NCBI RefSeq assembly: GCF_001431645.1
Contig: NZ_LLXU01000076.1
Location: 1-64,000 of the forward strand
DNA length: 64,000 bases
Source: Stenotrophomonas panacihumi
Lineage (GTDB): Bacteria > Pseudomonadota > Gammaproteobacteria > Xanthomonadales > Xanthomonadaceae
Reading direction: 5' to 3'
Part shown: one piece after another, positions 35,595-44,413 of the stretch
How positions within the stretch are numbered: position 1 is the first letter of the stretch
Layout: each line of letters starts with the position of its first letter
Translations under genes and position numbers: made by a program
The notes under the pieces: model-generated
Seen by the model: the letters and a program-made list of their open reading frames with translations, nothing else
What the model was told of the DNA's origin: nothing
Database searches by the model: none

Positions 35595-36558
35595 GCAGCA
35601 CCAGCATCGTCACCACCGTGGCGAAACCATGCGCGTGGCCGGCCAGCGGAATGCCGCCCACGTTCATGCCGAACAGGCCCGCCACCAGGTTCACCGGCAG
35701 CGCCAGCACCGTCACCACGGTGAGCACGAACAGCGTGCGGCTGGTCTGCTCGTTGACCAACGCGGCGAGCTCTTCCTGGATCAGCTTCACCCGTTCCACC
35801 AGCGCGGCCGAATCGGCGATCACCGTGGAGAACTCCTCCGCCGCCTGGCGCAGGTCGATGACGTCGTCGGCGCTGATCCACGCCGGCGGCCGGTTGAGCA
35901 GGCGGAACAGCGCCGCCGGCTCGGGCGCCAGCAGGCGTTGCAGGCGCACCAGCGTGCGGCGCAGCGCGCCCAGCGCCTTGCGGTCGGTCGATACCTGGCT
36001 GGCGAGCAGGCGGTCTTCGATGCGGTCCACCTGGGCCGTGGACTTGCGCAGGATGTCGCCGAGCACGTTGGCCTGGTCGCGCAGCAGGTGCGCCAGCAGT
36101 TCGACCGGCGAGCGGAACGGCTGCCCGCCGCGGATGTCCGCGCGCAGGCGATCCACCGAGCGCAGCGGCCGCAGGCGGGCGCTGACCAGCAGGCGCGGGC
36201 CGATGCACAGGCTGGTGGTGCCCACGTCGGAAGCATCGAAGCTGGAGTCGAACAGCACGTCGTGGATCACCGCCACCAGCGCGCCGTCGTCCAGTTCCAG
36301 CCGCGTGGCGCCCACTTCGCTGTGCAGCGAATCGTGGAAGGCATCCGGCAACGCGAGTGCACGCCGCAGGTAACGCTCCGTGCCCTGGTTGGAAAGGGCG
36401 AAGTGCAACCAGAGGAAGCTGCCGTCGTCCGGCGCTTCCTGCAGGAACGCGGCGGCCGCCTCGGTGCCGATCGGCTCGGCGGGCTGTTCCGGATGGAAGC
36501 GGTAGCCCCAGATCAGCCCGTTGTCGTCCGAGCCATAGGTGTTCTCGATGATGCGCAT
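35548..36558 (-). CDS. CorA/ZntB-type divalent metal transporter
   Basis: The 336-residue protein has a long cytoplasmic alpha/beta domain, a stalk helix and two C-terminal membrane helices. The signature GMN at residues 296-298 ([11 protein letters not shown]) closes helix 1 of the pore. The sequence after GMN resembles ZntB-like members more than Mg-specific CorA, so zinc or another divalent cation is likely. It is convergent with the chemoreceptor gene (47-bp overlap). The ion and direction of transport cannot be settled from sequence. Confidence 0.87.
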   Translation of the reverse strand: MRIIENTYGSDDNGLIWGYRFHPEQPAEPIGTEAAAAFLQEAPDDGSFLWLHFALSNQGTERYLRRALALPDAFHDSLHSEVGATRLELDDGALVAVIHDVLFDSSFDASDVGTTSLCIGPRLLVSARLRPLRSVDRLRADIRGGQPFRSPVELLAHLLRDQANVLGDILRKSTAQVDRIEDRLLASQVSTDRKALGALRRTLVRLQRLLAPEPAALFRLLNRPPAWISADDVIDLRQAAEEFSTVIADSAALVERVKLIQEELAALVNEQTSRTLFVLTVVTVLALPVNLVAGLFGMNVGGIPLAGHAHGFATVVTMLVLLTAVLAWFSFRPRGD

Positions 36559-36674
36559 GGTTCCAACGCCTTGGCTGCTGCGCGAAGCGTAGCCGAAACC
36601 GATGACAGGCCGCGTGCCGGCCGCGCGCGGGCGGGGCGTATCATGGCGCTCCGTTTCCCTGAGCAGGTTCGCCG

Positions 36675-37595
36675 ATGTCCGCTTCCGCCTTCTATCCCAT
36701 TGGTATCCCCGGCCAGCCCTGGGGCGAGGCGGAGAAGCAGCAGTGGCGCGCGCGCCAGCGCAAGCTGCGCAGCTACGAGGAGGAAGTGGTGGCCGGCATC
36801 GAGGCGCTGCGCGGCGATTTCGATGTCCACGTGTACGGTGAGCTGGATTACGCGCCGGACCATTACGCGCTGTATGCCGTGCGCAGCCGCGCCTGGAACG
36901 AGGGCCTGCCCACCGCGCTGGTCACCGGCGGCGTGCACGGCTACGAGACCAGCGGCGTGCAGGGCGCGCTGCAGTTCCTGCGCGAGGCGGCCCGCGAATA
37001 CGCCGGGCGCGCGAACCTGCTGGTGGTGCCGTGCGTGAGCCCGTGGGGCTACGAGCGCATCCATCGCTGGAACCCGAATGCCATCGACCCCAACCGCTCC
37101 TTCCGCGCCGACAGCCCGGCCGGTGAATCGGCCGCGCTGTGGTCGCTGGTGTCGCCGATCCGCCAGCGCGTGCGGCTGCACATCGACCTGCACGAAACCA
37201 CCGATACCGACGAAAGCGAGTTTCGCCCGGCGCTGGCCGCGCGCGACGGCAAGCCGTTCGAGCCGGATGGCATTCCGGATGGCTTCTACCTGGTGGGCGA
37301 CAGCGAGAACCCGCAGCTGGATTTCCAGCGTGCCGTGGTCGCGGCCGTCGCCGGTGTCACCCACATCGCCCCGGCCGATGCGCGCGGGCTGATCATCGGC
37401 TCGCCGGTGGTGGCGCCGGGCGTGATCGAATACCCGGTCAAGCGCCTGGGCTTGTGTGCCGGCATCACCGATGCGGTCTACACGACCACCACCGAGGTCT
37501 ACCCGGACAGTGCCAACGCCACGCCGGCCGAGTGCAACGCGGCGCAGGTCGCGGCGATCCGGGCGTCGCTGGACTACGCGCTGGCGCAAGGCTGA
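36675..37595 (+). CDS. M14-family zinc carboxypeptidase-like protein
   Basis: The 306-residue protein belongs to the M14 peptidase superfamily (AspA/AstE-like branch). The zinc ligands are H and E in VTGGVHGYETSG and the later H in HIDLHETTDTDES. The NPNAIDPNRSF substrate-carboxylate motif is present, as is a late Glu (TTTEVYPDS). There is no signal peptide, so it acts in the cytoplasm, perhaps on a peptide or acylated amino acid. The ATG at 36675 is a clear start. No pathway partner is adjacent. Confidence 0.87.
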   Translation: MSASAFYPIGIPGQPWGEAEKQQWRARQRKLRSYEEEVVAGIEALRGDFDVHVYGELDYAPDHYALYAVRSRAWNEGLPTALVTGGVHGYETSGVQGALQFLREAAREYAGRANLLVVPCVSPWGYERIHRWNPNAIDPNRSFRADSPAGESAALWSLVSPIRQRVRLHIDLHETTDTDESEFRPALAARDGKPFEPDGIPDGFYLVGDSENPQLDFQRAVVAAVAGVTHIAPADARGLIIGSPVVAPGVIEYPVKRLGLCAGITDAVYTTTTEVYPDSANATPAECNAAQVAAIRASLDYALAQG

Positions 37596-37719
37596 GGCCG
37601 ATACGCGGCGGGGGTGTTTCCCGCCGCATGCAGTTCCGTTTCCCTAGCCGCGCCCACGGCGTCCGCCGCTGGGCGTGGACGTGCCCGACCGCCATCCTGT
37701 TTCGCACAGGAGGATGGCA

Positions 37720-38118
37720 ATGAACGTGTGGAGATTCGGGTTCTGGGGATGGGCGCTGTTCTGCGCGCCGGCGATGGCGCAGGAGGTCCAGCGTAGCCAG
37801 CAGGGAAGGGACGTGGCCTGCGAGGCGACGCCCTGCATCGGCCGCGGGACGCATTCGGCATGGCGCGTGGCGGTGCATCCGCCGCCCATGGCGATGGCGG
37901 TGGCCGGTCGCAGCGTGCCGCGGGGAGCGGCACGGCGCGCATCGGGCGCACGACGCGTGCGCGGGGCGGGGAAGGCTCCGCGCGCGCGGCAGTGGAAGGG
38001 CGGCAGTTGCGAATCCGTGCGTGCGCAGCGCGCGGCTGCGTATGAGGCGGTAGGGCTGAAACGCGATTTCGCGATGTCGAGCTTGTGGGACAACCGCGTG
38101 CAGCAAGCCTGCAAGTAG
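37720..38118 (+). CDS. Small exported basic protein of unknown function
   Basis: This 132-residue protein has a signal peptide (NVWRFGFWGWALFCAPAMAQ), then an Arg/Ala-rich middle and a C-terminal part with paired cysteines (GGSCESVRAQRAAAYEAVG, QQACK). The start at 37720 is chosen because AGGAGG lies at 37708-37713; an in-frame ATG at 37714 is too close to it. I recognise no domain. It is probably periplasmic; four cysteines in the mature part could make disulfides. Confidence 0.65.
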   Translation: MNVWRFGFWGWALFCAPAMAQEVQRSQQGRDVACEATPCIGRGTHSAWRVAVHPPPMAMAVAGRSVPRGAARRASGARRVRGAGKAPRARQWKGGSCESVRAQRAAAYEAVGLKRDFAMSSLWDNRVQQACK

Positions 38119-38123
38119 TGCCG

Positions 38124-38153
38124 GGCTGCGCGCGGGAATTCCCGCGCGCAGCC
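38124..38153. terminator. 30-bp perfect palindrome, bidirectional terminator candidate
   Basis: The two 15-base arms (GGCTGCGCGCGGGAA and its exact complement) are adjacent with no loop. It fills the 47-bp gap between the stops of two convergent genes. There is no T-run, so termination would depend on the very stable GC hairpin or Rho. Confidence 0.55.
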
Positions 38154-38165
38154 GGCAACGCGGGC

Positions 38166-39287
38166 TTACTGCGCGGAGGCCGTGCCGGGCCCGCGGTAAC
38201 GCGACAGCCAGTACGCGTAGGGAGCGGGGAGCGTCGTCCATGCGGGCTGCTCGACCCCGAGCGTCTGCGCCAAGGCGTACGGGTAGTGCGGGTTGGCCAG
38301 GTGCGCGCGGCCGATCATCACCACGTCCATCTGCCCACGGGCGATCACCGACTCGGCAGCGTCGGCGCCGTCGATGCACCAGCCTGAAGCGACCGGCAGG
38401 CCGGCCTCGCGCCGCACGCGCTCGGCCACCGGGGCGAGGAAGGCCGGCGTGCCCCAAGGCACCTTCACCTGGGGAATCACGAAATTCATGCTGACGTTGA
38501 GCAGGTCCAGGCCGCGCTCGCGCATCTGCCGGACGAGATCGATGGATTCGGCCAGCGTCTGTTCTTCATGGCCGTCGTATTCGATCACGCCGAAACGCGC
38601 GGTCAGCGGCAGGTGTTCGGGCCACACTGCACGCACGGCCTCGACCGTCTCGCGCAGGAAGCGGCCGCGGTTGTCCACGCTGCCGCCATAGGCGTCGTCG
38701 CGCTGGTTGCTGTAGGCGGAGAAGAAGCTCTGCGCGAGGTAGCCATGCGCGAAATGCAGTTCCAGCCATTCGAAGCCGGCCTCGCGGGCACGGCGGGCGG
38801 CGGAAACGAAATCGGCCTGCACGCGGGCGATGTCTTCCCGCGTCATCTCGCGCGGCACCTGCGGCAAGCCGCCACCAAACGCGATGGCCGAGGGGGCGAT
38901 GGTCTCCCAGCCGCGCGGGTCATCGGCGGGGAGATGGTCGTCGCCTTCCCACGGGCGGTTGGCGCTGGCCTTGCGGCCGGCGTGGCCGATCTGGATGCCG
39001 GGCACGGCGCCGGCGGCCTTGATGGCGGTGGCGACGCGCGCCATGCCCTCGACATGCGCGTCGTCCCACAAGCCCGTGCAATACGGGGTGATGCGGCCTT
39101 CCGGCGACACCGCCGTGGCCTCGACGATCACCAGGCCCGCGCCGCCGCGGGCGAGGCCCGCGTAGTGGGCCGGATGCCAGTCCTGGGTGAAGCCTTCGAC
39201 GGCGCTGTACTGGCACATCGGCGGCACGGCGATGCGGTTGCGCAGGGTGACGTCCTTCAGGGTGAAGGGGGTGAACAGAGCGGACAT
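38166..39287 (-). CDS. NADH:flavin oxidoreductase, old yellow enzyme family (YqjM-like)
   Basis: The 373-residue protein is an FMN-dependent ene-reductase barrel of the thermophilic/YqjM type. Features are the N-terminal LRNRIAVPPMCQYSA with the FMN-near Cys, IQIGHAGRKAS (substrate-binding His), ELHFAHGYLAQSFFS with SNQRDDAYGGS, and VVMIGRAHLANP. It reduces activated C=C bonds with NAD(P)H. The start at 39287 is fixed by the SALFTPFTLKDVTLRNR leader. It lies 26 bp downstream of an SRPBCC gene, with a LysR regulator divergent from both. Confidence 0.93.
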   Translation of the reverse strand: MSALFTPFTLKDVTLRNRIAVPPMCQYSAVEGFTQDWHPAHYAGLARGGAGLVIVEATAVSPEGRITPYCTGLWDDAHVEGMARVATAIKAAGAVPGIQIGHAGRKASANRPWEGDDHLPADDPRGWETIAPSAIAFGGGLPQVPREMTREDIARVQADFVSAARRAREAGFEWLELHFAHGYLAQSFFSAYSNQRDDAYGGSVDNRGRFLRETVEAVRAVWPEHLPLTARFGVIEYDGHEEQTLAESIDLVRQMRERGLDLLNVSMNFVIPQVKVPWGTPAFLAPVAERVRREAGLPVASGWCIDGADAAESVIARGQMDVVMIGRAHLANPHYPYALAQTLGVEQPAWTTLPAPYAYWLSRYRGPGTASAQ

Positions 39288-39313
39288 GGGTTTCTCGAAG
39301 GGGGGGAGGGGGA

Positions 39314-39823
39314 TCAGGCGCGCTCGCGGCGGGCGGCGGCGACCAGGCCGTCCAGCCAGTCCTGGTGGCCGTTGATCATCGGGTTGGGACGGGTGCTGGC
39401 CAGGGTTTCGGCCGGCTTGCCCTTCTGGGTTTCCTGGGTCAGCACGCGCACGCGACCGCCCGGCAGGTCTTCCACCAACCAGGCGTGGTGCACGTCCAGG
39501 CGGGTGTCGCCTTCGCCGGCCCAGCCATGCCAGGCCACGCGGCCGGGCGCGCCTGCCTGTGGCGGGATGTACTCCGTCACCTCGGCCTCGACCGGGAAGC
39601 CGAACGTCTCGAAGTGGAAGCGGGTGCCTGGCGCCAGCTCGGGGCCGGCGCCGCCATGGAAGCCGACGTTGGCCGAGTTGGCGTAGTAGTCCGGCCAGCG
39701 GGGGGCGATGGCCAGGAACGGCCAGACCTGCGCGGCGGTCAGGCCGGCGACGATGACCTCGTTGGAGGCGAAATTTTCGGTGGTGCCCGGCAGGTAGCCG
39801 TCGGGCCAGTGGATGGCGTGCAT
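39314..39823 (-). CDS. SRPBCC-fold (START-like) protein
   Basis: The 169-residue protein has the polyketide-cyclase/START-like ligand-binding fold: an early SNEVIVAGLTAAQVWPFLA, the RWPDYYANSANVGFHGG helix-strand pair, and a long C-terminal helix (NGHQDWLDGLVAAA). Such proteins bind hydrophobic small molecules or catalyse cyclisation. It is the first gene of a two-gene operon with an ene-reductase and is divergent from a LysR gene, so it probably serves the same detoxification or modification pathway. Confidence 0.82.
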   Translation of the reverse strand: MHAIHWPDGYLPGTTENFASNEVIVAGLTAAQVWPFLAIAPRWPDYYANSANVGFHGGAGPELAPGTRFHFETFGFPVEAEVTEYIPPQAGAPGRVAWHGWAGEGDTRLDVHHAWLVEDLPGGRVRVLTQETQKGKPAETLASTRPNPMINGHQDWLDGLVAAARRERA

Positions 39824-39867
39824 GGAGGGGGACTCGCAAGGAACTTCCCCCAGCGTAGGGACGCGAG

Positions 39868-39884
39868 TGCATAATCAAAATGCA
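39868..39884. promoter_or_regulatory. Inverted repeat, candidate LysR box
   Basis: TGCAT, a 7-bp AT-rich spacer, then ATGCA lies 45 bp from the SRPBCC start and 32 bp from the LysR start. The position between divergent genes and the dyad form fit a LysR-type binding site controlling both directions. Confidence 0.5.
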
Positions 39885-39915
39885 TGGATTCTTATCGTCT
39901 CCACAAAATATCCTT

Positions 39916-40791
39916 ATGTTGAATCCCCTCTGGCTGCGCTCCTTCGTGGAGATCCACGAGCAGGGCGGCTTCACCCTCGCCGCGGACCGCCTCGGCCTCA
40001 CCCAGGCGGCGGTCAGCCAGCACATGCGCCAGCTCGAACAGCGCCTCGGGCCCCTGCTGCTTCGCCGTGGCCGGCAGCAGCAGCTCACGCCGGCCGGGCA
40101 GGCGCTGCTCGCCTATGCACGCGAGCTGCAGCAGGCCGACAAGCGGCTGGAAGCCCGGCTCGCCGATGGCGGCATCACGCAGGGCGAGATCAGCGTCATC
40201 ACGCCCGGCAGCGTCGGCCTGATGCTTTATCCGCGCCTGCTCGCGTTGCAGGAGGCCGCGCCGGGGCTGGTGATCCGCCATCGTTTCGCGCCCGACCCGG
40301 AGGTGCTCGAAGCGGTGCTGCAATCGCGTTACGAACTCGGCATCACCACGGTGCGGCCGGACGACCCGCGCGTAGCCGCCCGTCCGTTCGCCAGCGAGCC
40401 GCTGGAGCTGGTGGTGCCCTCGGGCGCGCGCGCGGGCGAATGGGAAGACCTGCGCCGGCTGGGTTTCATCGATCACCCCGATGGCCAGGCCATGGCGGCG
40501 CGGCTGCTGAGCCGGCGCTTTCCTGCCGACTACAGCCCGCGCGCCTTGCCCGTGCACGGTTTCACCAACCAGGTGGCATTGATTCTGGAACCGGTGTCAC
40601 GCGGGCTCGGCTTCACCGTGCTGCCGCGCTACGCACGCCAGGCGTTCGCGCGGCAGGATCGCATCGCCGTGGTCGAAGGCGAGCCGCCGGTAGTCGATAC
40701 CCTGTGGCTGATCCATCGCGCGGAGTGGCCGTTGTCCGCACGCGCGACGCACGCGGTGGAAGCCCTGCGGCGCGGCCTGGTCGAAAACTGA
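39916..40791 (+). CDS. LysR-family transcriptional regulator
   Basis: The 291-residue protein has the N-terminal winged helix (LNPLWLRSFVEIHEQGGFTL then AAVSQHMRQLEQRLG) and a two-lobe substrate-binding domain. The ATG at 39916 is preferred because LysR proteins begin just before the WLRSFVEIHE helix; an upstream ATG at 39880 would add 12 residues inside the operator. It is divergent from the SRPBCC/ene-reductase operon, its likely target, which it may activate in response to an electrophile or a substrate of those enzymes. Confidence 0.9.
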   Translation: MLNPLWLRSFVEIHEQGGFTLAADRLGLTQAAVSQHMRQLEQRLGPLLLRRGRQQQLTPAGQALLAYARELQQADKRLEARLADGGITQGEISVITPGSVGLMLYPRLLALQEAAPGLVIRHRFAPDPEVLEAVLQSRYELGITTVRPDDPRVAARPFASEPLELVVPSGARAGEWEDLRRLGFIDHPDGQAMAARLLSRRFPADYSPRALPVHGFTNQVALILEPVSRGLGFTVLPRYARQAFARQDRIAVVEGEPPVVDTLWLIHRAEWPLSARATHAVEALRRGLVEN

Positions 40792-40811
40792 ATCCATGCA
40801 GTTTTTTTGGC

Positions 40812-40840
40812 TTGAAAGGCGCCGGCGCGCCCGCTAGTTT
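40812..40840 (+). promoter_or_regulatory. Sigma-70-like promoter before the TetR gene
   Basis: TTGAAA, a 17-bp spacer, then TAGTTT forms a reasonable -35/-10 pair in the short gap after the LysR gene. Transcription would start near 40847, about 28 bp before the proposed TTG start of the regulator. Confidence 0.5.
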
Positions 40841-40874
40841 TTTGCCCATCCACCGTATTCAGCGGGTCACGCCG

Positions 40875-41573
40875 TTGTCCAGAAAGCGCCCTCCCACGCG
40901 CAGCGCAGCCACAGACGAGGTGCCCGTTCGTGCGCGCGGGCCAGGCCGGCCCCGCGGCACGCGCGAAGGCGAGCCGCTGCAGGACCAGTTGCTCGACGCC
41001 GCGTTGACCTTGTTCGCGCAGCGCGGCATCGCGCAGACGCCGCTCAGCGCGATCGCCGCCGAGGCCGGCGTCACCAAGGCGATGATCCATTACCACTTCA
41101 GCACGCGCGAAAAGTTGCTCGACGTATTGATCGAAGAGCGCCTGATGCCGCTGCGCACCTCGCTCATCAAGGCGTTGTGCGGCCATGCCGATCCCATCGA
41201 CGCGCTGACGGCCTTCGCCCGCAGCCTCGTCGCGCAGGCCCGCATTTGCCCCTGGCTGCCGGGCTTGTGGGTGCGCGAGGTCATGAGCGAAGGCGGCTTG
41301 CTGCGCGTGCGCATGCGCGCGCAACTGGACGCCATCGGCGAGCAGCGCACCACCGCGCATATCGAGGCGTGGCAGCGCGATGGCCTGATCAGCCCGGCAT
41401 TGAAGCCGGAGTTCGTGCTGATGTCGGTGTTCGGCATGACCATGCTGCCGCTGACCGTGCTGGGCGGCCCGCCCGACGCGCAGGCCGCCGAGGCGGTGGT
41501 CGAACATGCGGTGGCCATGCTGCGCCATGGCGTGCGCGAGCGCGCGAGCGCCAGCCCCCGCGAAATCGCCTAG
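40875..41573 (+). CDS. TetR-family transcriptional regulator (non-ATG start)
   Basis: The protein of about 232 residues has a basic Pro/Arg-rich leader (RARGPGRPRGTREG) and a TetR helix-turn-helix (QTPLSAIAAEAGVTKAMIHYHF). A ligand domain with an EVMSEGGLLRVRMRAQL helix follows. There is no ATG before the DNA-binding domain; the first methionine lies inside it. The TTG at 40875 is chosen from its distance to the promoter at 40812-40840; GTG at 40920 is an alternative. It is not next to an obvious pump or enzyme operon, so its target is unknown. Confidence 0.78.
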   Translation: MSRKRPPTRSAATDEVPVRARGPGRPRGTREGEPLQDQLLDAALTLFAQRGIAQTPLSAIAAEAGVTKAMIHYHFSTREKLLDVLIEERLMPLRTSLIKALCGHADPIDALTAFARSLVAQARICPWLPGLWVREVMSEGGLLRVRMRAQLDAIGEQRTTAHIEAWQRDGLISPALKPEFVLMSVFGMTMLPLTVLGGPPDAQAAEAVVEHAVAMLRHGVRERASASPREIA

Positions 41574-41585
41574 CGTCGCGAAGGC

Positions 41586-42491
41586 TCAGGCGGCGGCCGT
41601 CGCACCGTGCCGGGCATAGCGCGCCGGCGGGGCGCCCACCTGCCGCGCGAACGCGACGCTGAAGGTGCTGGCCGAGCTGTAGCCGACGCGCTCGGCGATG
41701 CGCGCGATGTCCACGGCGCCCTCCCGCAGCAGGCGCTTGGCCAACGCCATGCGCCAATGCAGCAGGTATTCCATCGGCGCCACGCCGACGATGCGGCTGA
41801 AGCGGGCGAAGAATGCCGAACGCGACAGGGCGGCGTGCTGCGCCAGCGCGGCCACGGTCCAAGGTGCTTCGGGGCGGCCGTGCATCGCGCGCAATGCCGC
41901 GGCCAGCCGTTCGTCGGCCAGGCCCAGGGCCAGCCCGGGCGCCGTGCCGGTCGTGCCGCCGTTACGCAGCGCTTCGATCAGCAGCACCTCCAGCAGGCGT
42001 TCGAGCACGATCTCGCGTGCCGGGCGCTGCGCGAGCGTTTCCTCGCCGACCAACTGCACCAGCGTGGCCAGGCGTGGCACGCCGCGCACGTGCAGCACCT
42101 GCGGCAGCAGCGAGACCAGCAATGACGCATCCGGCGAGCCGAAGCTGCAATGCCCGATGCGCATGCGCTGCTCGGCCGGGCCTTCCTGGCGTCCGATGCG
42201 GAAGTGGCCTTCGCCCAGCTTCACCGGCATGTCGGGCGGGGTGTCTTCGCCATCGAGGCTGGCGTTGCGCAGGTCGCGCATCGCCGGCACGAGCACGAAG
42301 TCGCCGGCCTGCAAGTCGAGCGGCGCCTGGCCGTCCACGGTCATGCGGCAGTGGCCTTCGAGCAGCACGCAGTAGAACGGGTCGCCATTGCCGGGGCGGT
42401 GGACCTGCCAGGCGCCGGCGCCTTCGACGAGTTTGGAAAACCGCGCCACCGGCTGCAGCAGGCCGACCATCTCGGCCAAGGGGTCGGTCAT
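41586..42491 (-). CDS. AraC-family regulator with N-terminal cupin domain
   Basis: The 301-residue protein has a cupin sensor domain (VHRPGNGDPFYCVLLEGHC) and two C-terminal AraC helix-turn-helix motifs (VAALAQHAALSRSAFFARFS and IARIAERVGYSSASTFSVAF). Regulators of this layout respond to small molecules. It is divergent from an SDR gene 98 bp away, its likely target. The 13-bp dyad GCCTAG-C-CTAGGC at 42550-42562 in that gap could be the binding site. Confidence 0.9.
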   Translation of the reverse strand: MTDPLAEMVGLLQPVARFSKLVEGAGAWQVHRPGNGDPFYCVLLEGHCRMTVDGQAPLDLQAGDFVLVPAMRDLRNASLDGEDTPPDMPVKLGEGHFRIGRQEGPAEQRMRIGHCSFGSPDASLLVSLLPQVLHVRGVPRLATLVQLVGEETLAQRPAREIVLERLLEVLLIEALRNGGTTGTAPGLALGLADERLAAALRAMHGRPEAPWTVAALAQHAALSRSAFFARFSRIVGVAPMEYLLHWRMALAKRLLREGAVDIARIAERVGYSSASTFSVAFARQVGAPPARYARHGATAAA

Positions 42492-42589
42492 GGCAGGACG
42501 CTCGCGAAAGAATGATGGACTTTGGAGTGTAGTTCGTCCTTCCGGCACGGCCTAGCCTAGGCGTCGGTTCCCCATGCGAGGTATTGCCC

Positions 42590-43348
42590 ATGTCCACCGT
42601 CCTCATCACCGGCTGCTCTTCCGGCTTCGGCCAGGAGACCGCCCGTTTGTTCCTGCAGCAGGGCTGGCAGGTCATCGCCACGATGCGCACCCCGAACCCG
42701 GACGCGCTGCCGGCCTCCGACCGCCTGCGCATCCTGCCGCTGGACATCACCGATCCGGCGAGCATCGCCGCGCTGGTCGAGGCGGCCGGGCCGATCGACG
42801 TGCTGGTCAACAACGCCGGCATCGGGGCGCCGGTGCCGGTCGAACTGATGCCCACCGACACCGCGCGCGCCCTGTTCGAGACCAACCTGTTCGGCACCCT
42901 GGCGATGACGCAGGCCTTCGTGCCGCAGTTCCGCGCGCGCCGCGCCGGCGTGGTGGTCAACGTGACCTCCACCGTGACCCTGAAAGCGTTGCCGCTGGTC
43001 GGCGTCTACAGCGCCAGCAAGGCAGCGGTGAATGCCTTCACCGCTTCGCTGGCCATCGAAATGGAGCCCTTCAGCGTGCGCGTGCGGCTGGTGTTGCCGG
43101 GGCGTTCGCCGGAAACCCGCTTCGGCGCGAACGCGCAGGCATTCCTGCACGGACAGGATCATCCCGATTACGCCGAATCCATCGCGCGCATCATCGCCGG
43201 CTTGCGCGACGGCAGTGGCCCGGTCACGCACGCGGGCGACGTCGCGCAAGCCGTGTGGCGGGCGGCCACCGATGCGAACACGCCGCTGCGCATTCCGGCC
43301 GGCGCCGATGCCGAGGCATGGATGGCCGAACTCGGCGGCCGGGCGTAA
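42590..43348 (+). CDS. Short-chain dehydrogenase/reductase
   Basis: The 252-residue protein is a classical SDR. The cofactor loop is LITGCSSGFGQETARLF, the NNAG motif is in VLVNNAGIGAP, and the catalytic set is Ser in VNVTSTVTLK with YSASK (Tyr-x-x-x-Lys). The absence of an acidic residue after strand 2 and the presence of Arg (TMRTPNPDAL) suggest NADP(H). The substrate is unknown. The ATG at 42590 is taken; a TTG 6 bp upstream is the alternative. It is divergent from the AraC regulator. Confidence 0.9.
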   Translation: MSTVLITGCSSGFGQETARLFLQQGWQVIATMRTPNPDALPASDRLRILPLDITDPASIAALVEAAGPIDVLVNNAGIGAPVPVELMPTDTARALFETNLFGTLAMTQAFVPQFRARRAGVVVNVTSTVTLKALPLVGVYSASKAAVNAFTASLAIEMEPFSVRVRLVLPGRSPETRFGANAQAFLHGQDHPDYAESIARIIAGLRDGSGPVTHAGDVAQAVWRAATDANTPLRIPAGADAEAWMAELGGRA

Positions 43349-44320
43349 TCAGCCCTTGCCCGCGCCGAGCAGGAACTTCAGCCCGTGGGTGAAGCCGCGC
43401 GGCGCGACGCTGAGGTGGTCCTCGTCATTGAGCACGTCCACCTTCAGGCGCAGCGAGGCGTAGTGGCGCGAGCGCAGCGCGGCGGCCATGCGGCGGGTAT
43501 CGCTCACCATGTAGGCCGTCGTCGTGCGGCTGGGGTCGCCGGGCCGTGCTTCCTCGTACTCGCCGACGTACATGTAGACCGCGGCCGGCAGATCCTGGTG
43601 CGCCTGCGCGTACTGCTTCTCGCGCTGTTCCATCACATGGTGGTCGTACCAGAACGAAGGGCTGCCCAGCAGGTAGCCGGAGAACATGCCCGGGTCGCTC
43701 AGCAGGATCTGGCTGCCGAGCAGCGAACCATACGAATGGCCGAGGAACAGGCGGCGCGCTTCGTCGGTGCGGTAACGCCCGGCGACGAAAGGCAGCACCT
43801 GTTCGCGCAGGTAGCGCGTGTAGGCGTCGGCCTGGCCATGCACGGCATCGGCCGGCGCGCCGTCCGAACCGGCCGCGGTGGGGGTGTAGTCGCGCCGGCG
43901 GCTGCGCATGCCGTCCTCGCCGACGGCGTAGGAGAGGCCGACGAGGATGAAGTCGTCGACCTGCGGTCCGTCGAGGTTGATCCGGCGCGCGATCTGCCGG
44001 ATCAGCGGGAAGGCGTAATCGGCGTCGGTGACGTACAGCACCGGGTAACGGCGTTCGGGCGCGTCGGCGTAACCGCGGGGGAGGGCGACGAAGACCTGGT
44101 AGTCGCGGCCGGAGACCGGGTCGGGCACGTTCCAGACCTCGCTGCCGGTGACTTCGTAAGGCAGGCCCTGGCCGCGTTGGCCGCTGGCGGGCGCTGCCGG
44201 TGTCGTCGGTGCGGTGGCGGGCGCGGCCGTCGCGGCCGTGTCGGGAGGCGTGGATTCCGGTGTTTTGCCGCAAGCGGCCAGGCACAGCACGAGCAGTCCG
44301 ATCGACAACCGTTGGTGCAT
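43349..44320 (-). CDS. Esterase lipoprotein (IroE/Fes-like alpha/beta hydrolase)
   Basis: The 323-residue protein has a lipoprotein signal with the lipobox cysteine C17 (LLVLCLAACGK) and an Ala/Pro/Thr-rich linker. The alpha/beta hydrolase domain is of the putative esterase (Esterase D/IroE) family, with nucleophile S196 in GHSYGS and a C-terminal His in NDEDHLSV. It sits directly downstream of a siderophore receptor on the same strand, which suggests hydrolysis of a siderophore or other ester in the periplasm. A strong terminator separates the two genes, so expression may be partly independent. Start 44320 follows the lipobox and lies outside the terminator. Confidence 0.83.
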   Translation of the reverse strand: MHQRLSIGLLVLCLAACGKTPESTPPDTAATAAPATAPTTPAAPASGQRGQGLPYEVTGSEVWNVPDPVSGRDYQVFVALPRGYADAPERRYPVLYVTDADYAFPLIRQIARRINLDGPQVDDFILVGLSYAVGEDGMRSRRRDYTPTAAGSDGAPADAVHGQADAYTRYLREQVLPFVAGRYRTDEARRLFLGHSYGSLLGSQILLSDPGMFSGYLLGSPSFWYDHHVMEQREKQYAQAHQDLPAAVYMYVGEYEEARPGDPSRTTTAYMVSDTRRMAAALRSRHYASLRLKVDVLNDEDHLSVAPRGFTHGLKFLLGAGKG

Positions 44321-44347
44321 CTGTTCTTCCTTGTACGAAGGTCGCGC

Positions 44348-44382
44348 AAAAAAAATCGAGGGGATCAACCGACCCCCTCGAT
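44348..44382 (-). terminator. Rho-independent terminator of the siderophore receptor gene
   Basis: On the minus strand, ATCGAGGGG pairs with CCCCTCGAT over a 10-base loop, followed by a run of eight T. This is a textbook intrinsic terminator 31 bp after the receptor stop codon. Confidence 0.92.
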
Positions 44383-44413
44383 GGATGAAGCTCGACTTAT
44401 ACCTGCTGCCCGA

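Noticed and set aside
39813-40874. Long open frame upstream of the second TetR gene, in frame with it
   Set aside because: It runs antisense-shifted through the LysR gene and has the Arg/Pro/Ala composition of an out-of-frame reading of GC-rich DNA; only the part after about 40875 resembles TetR.
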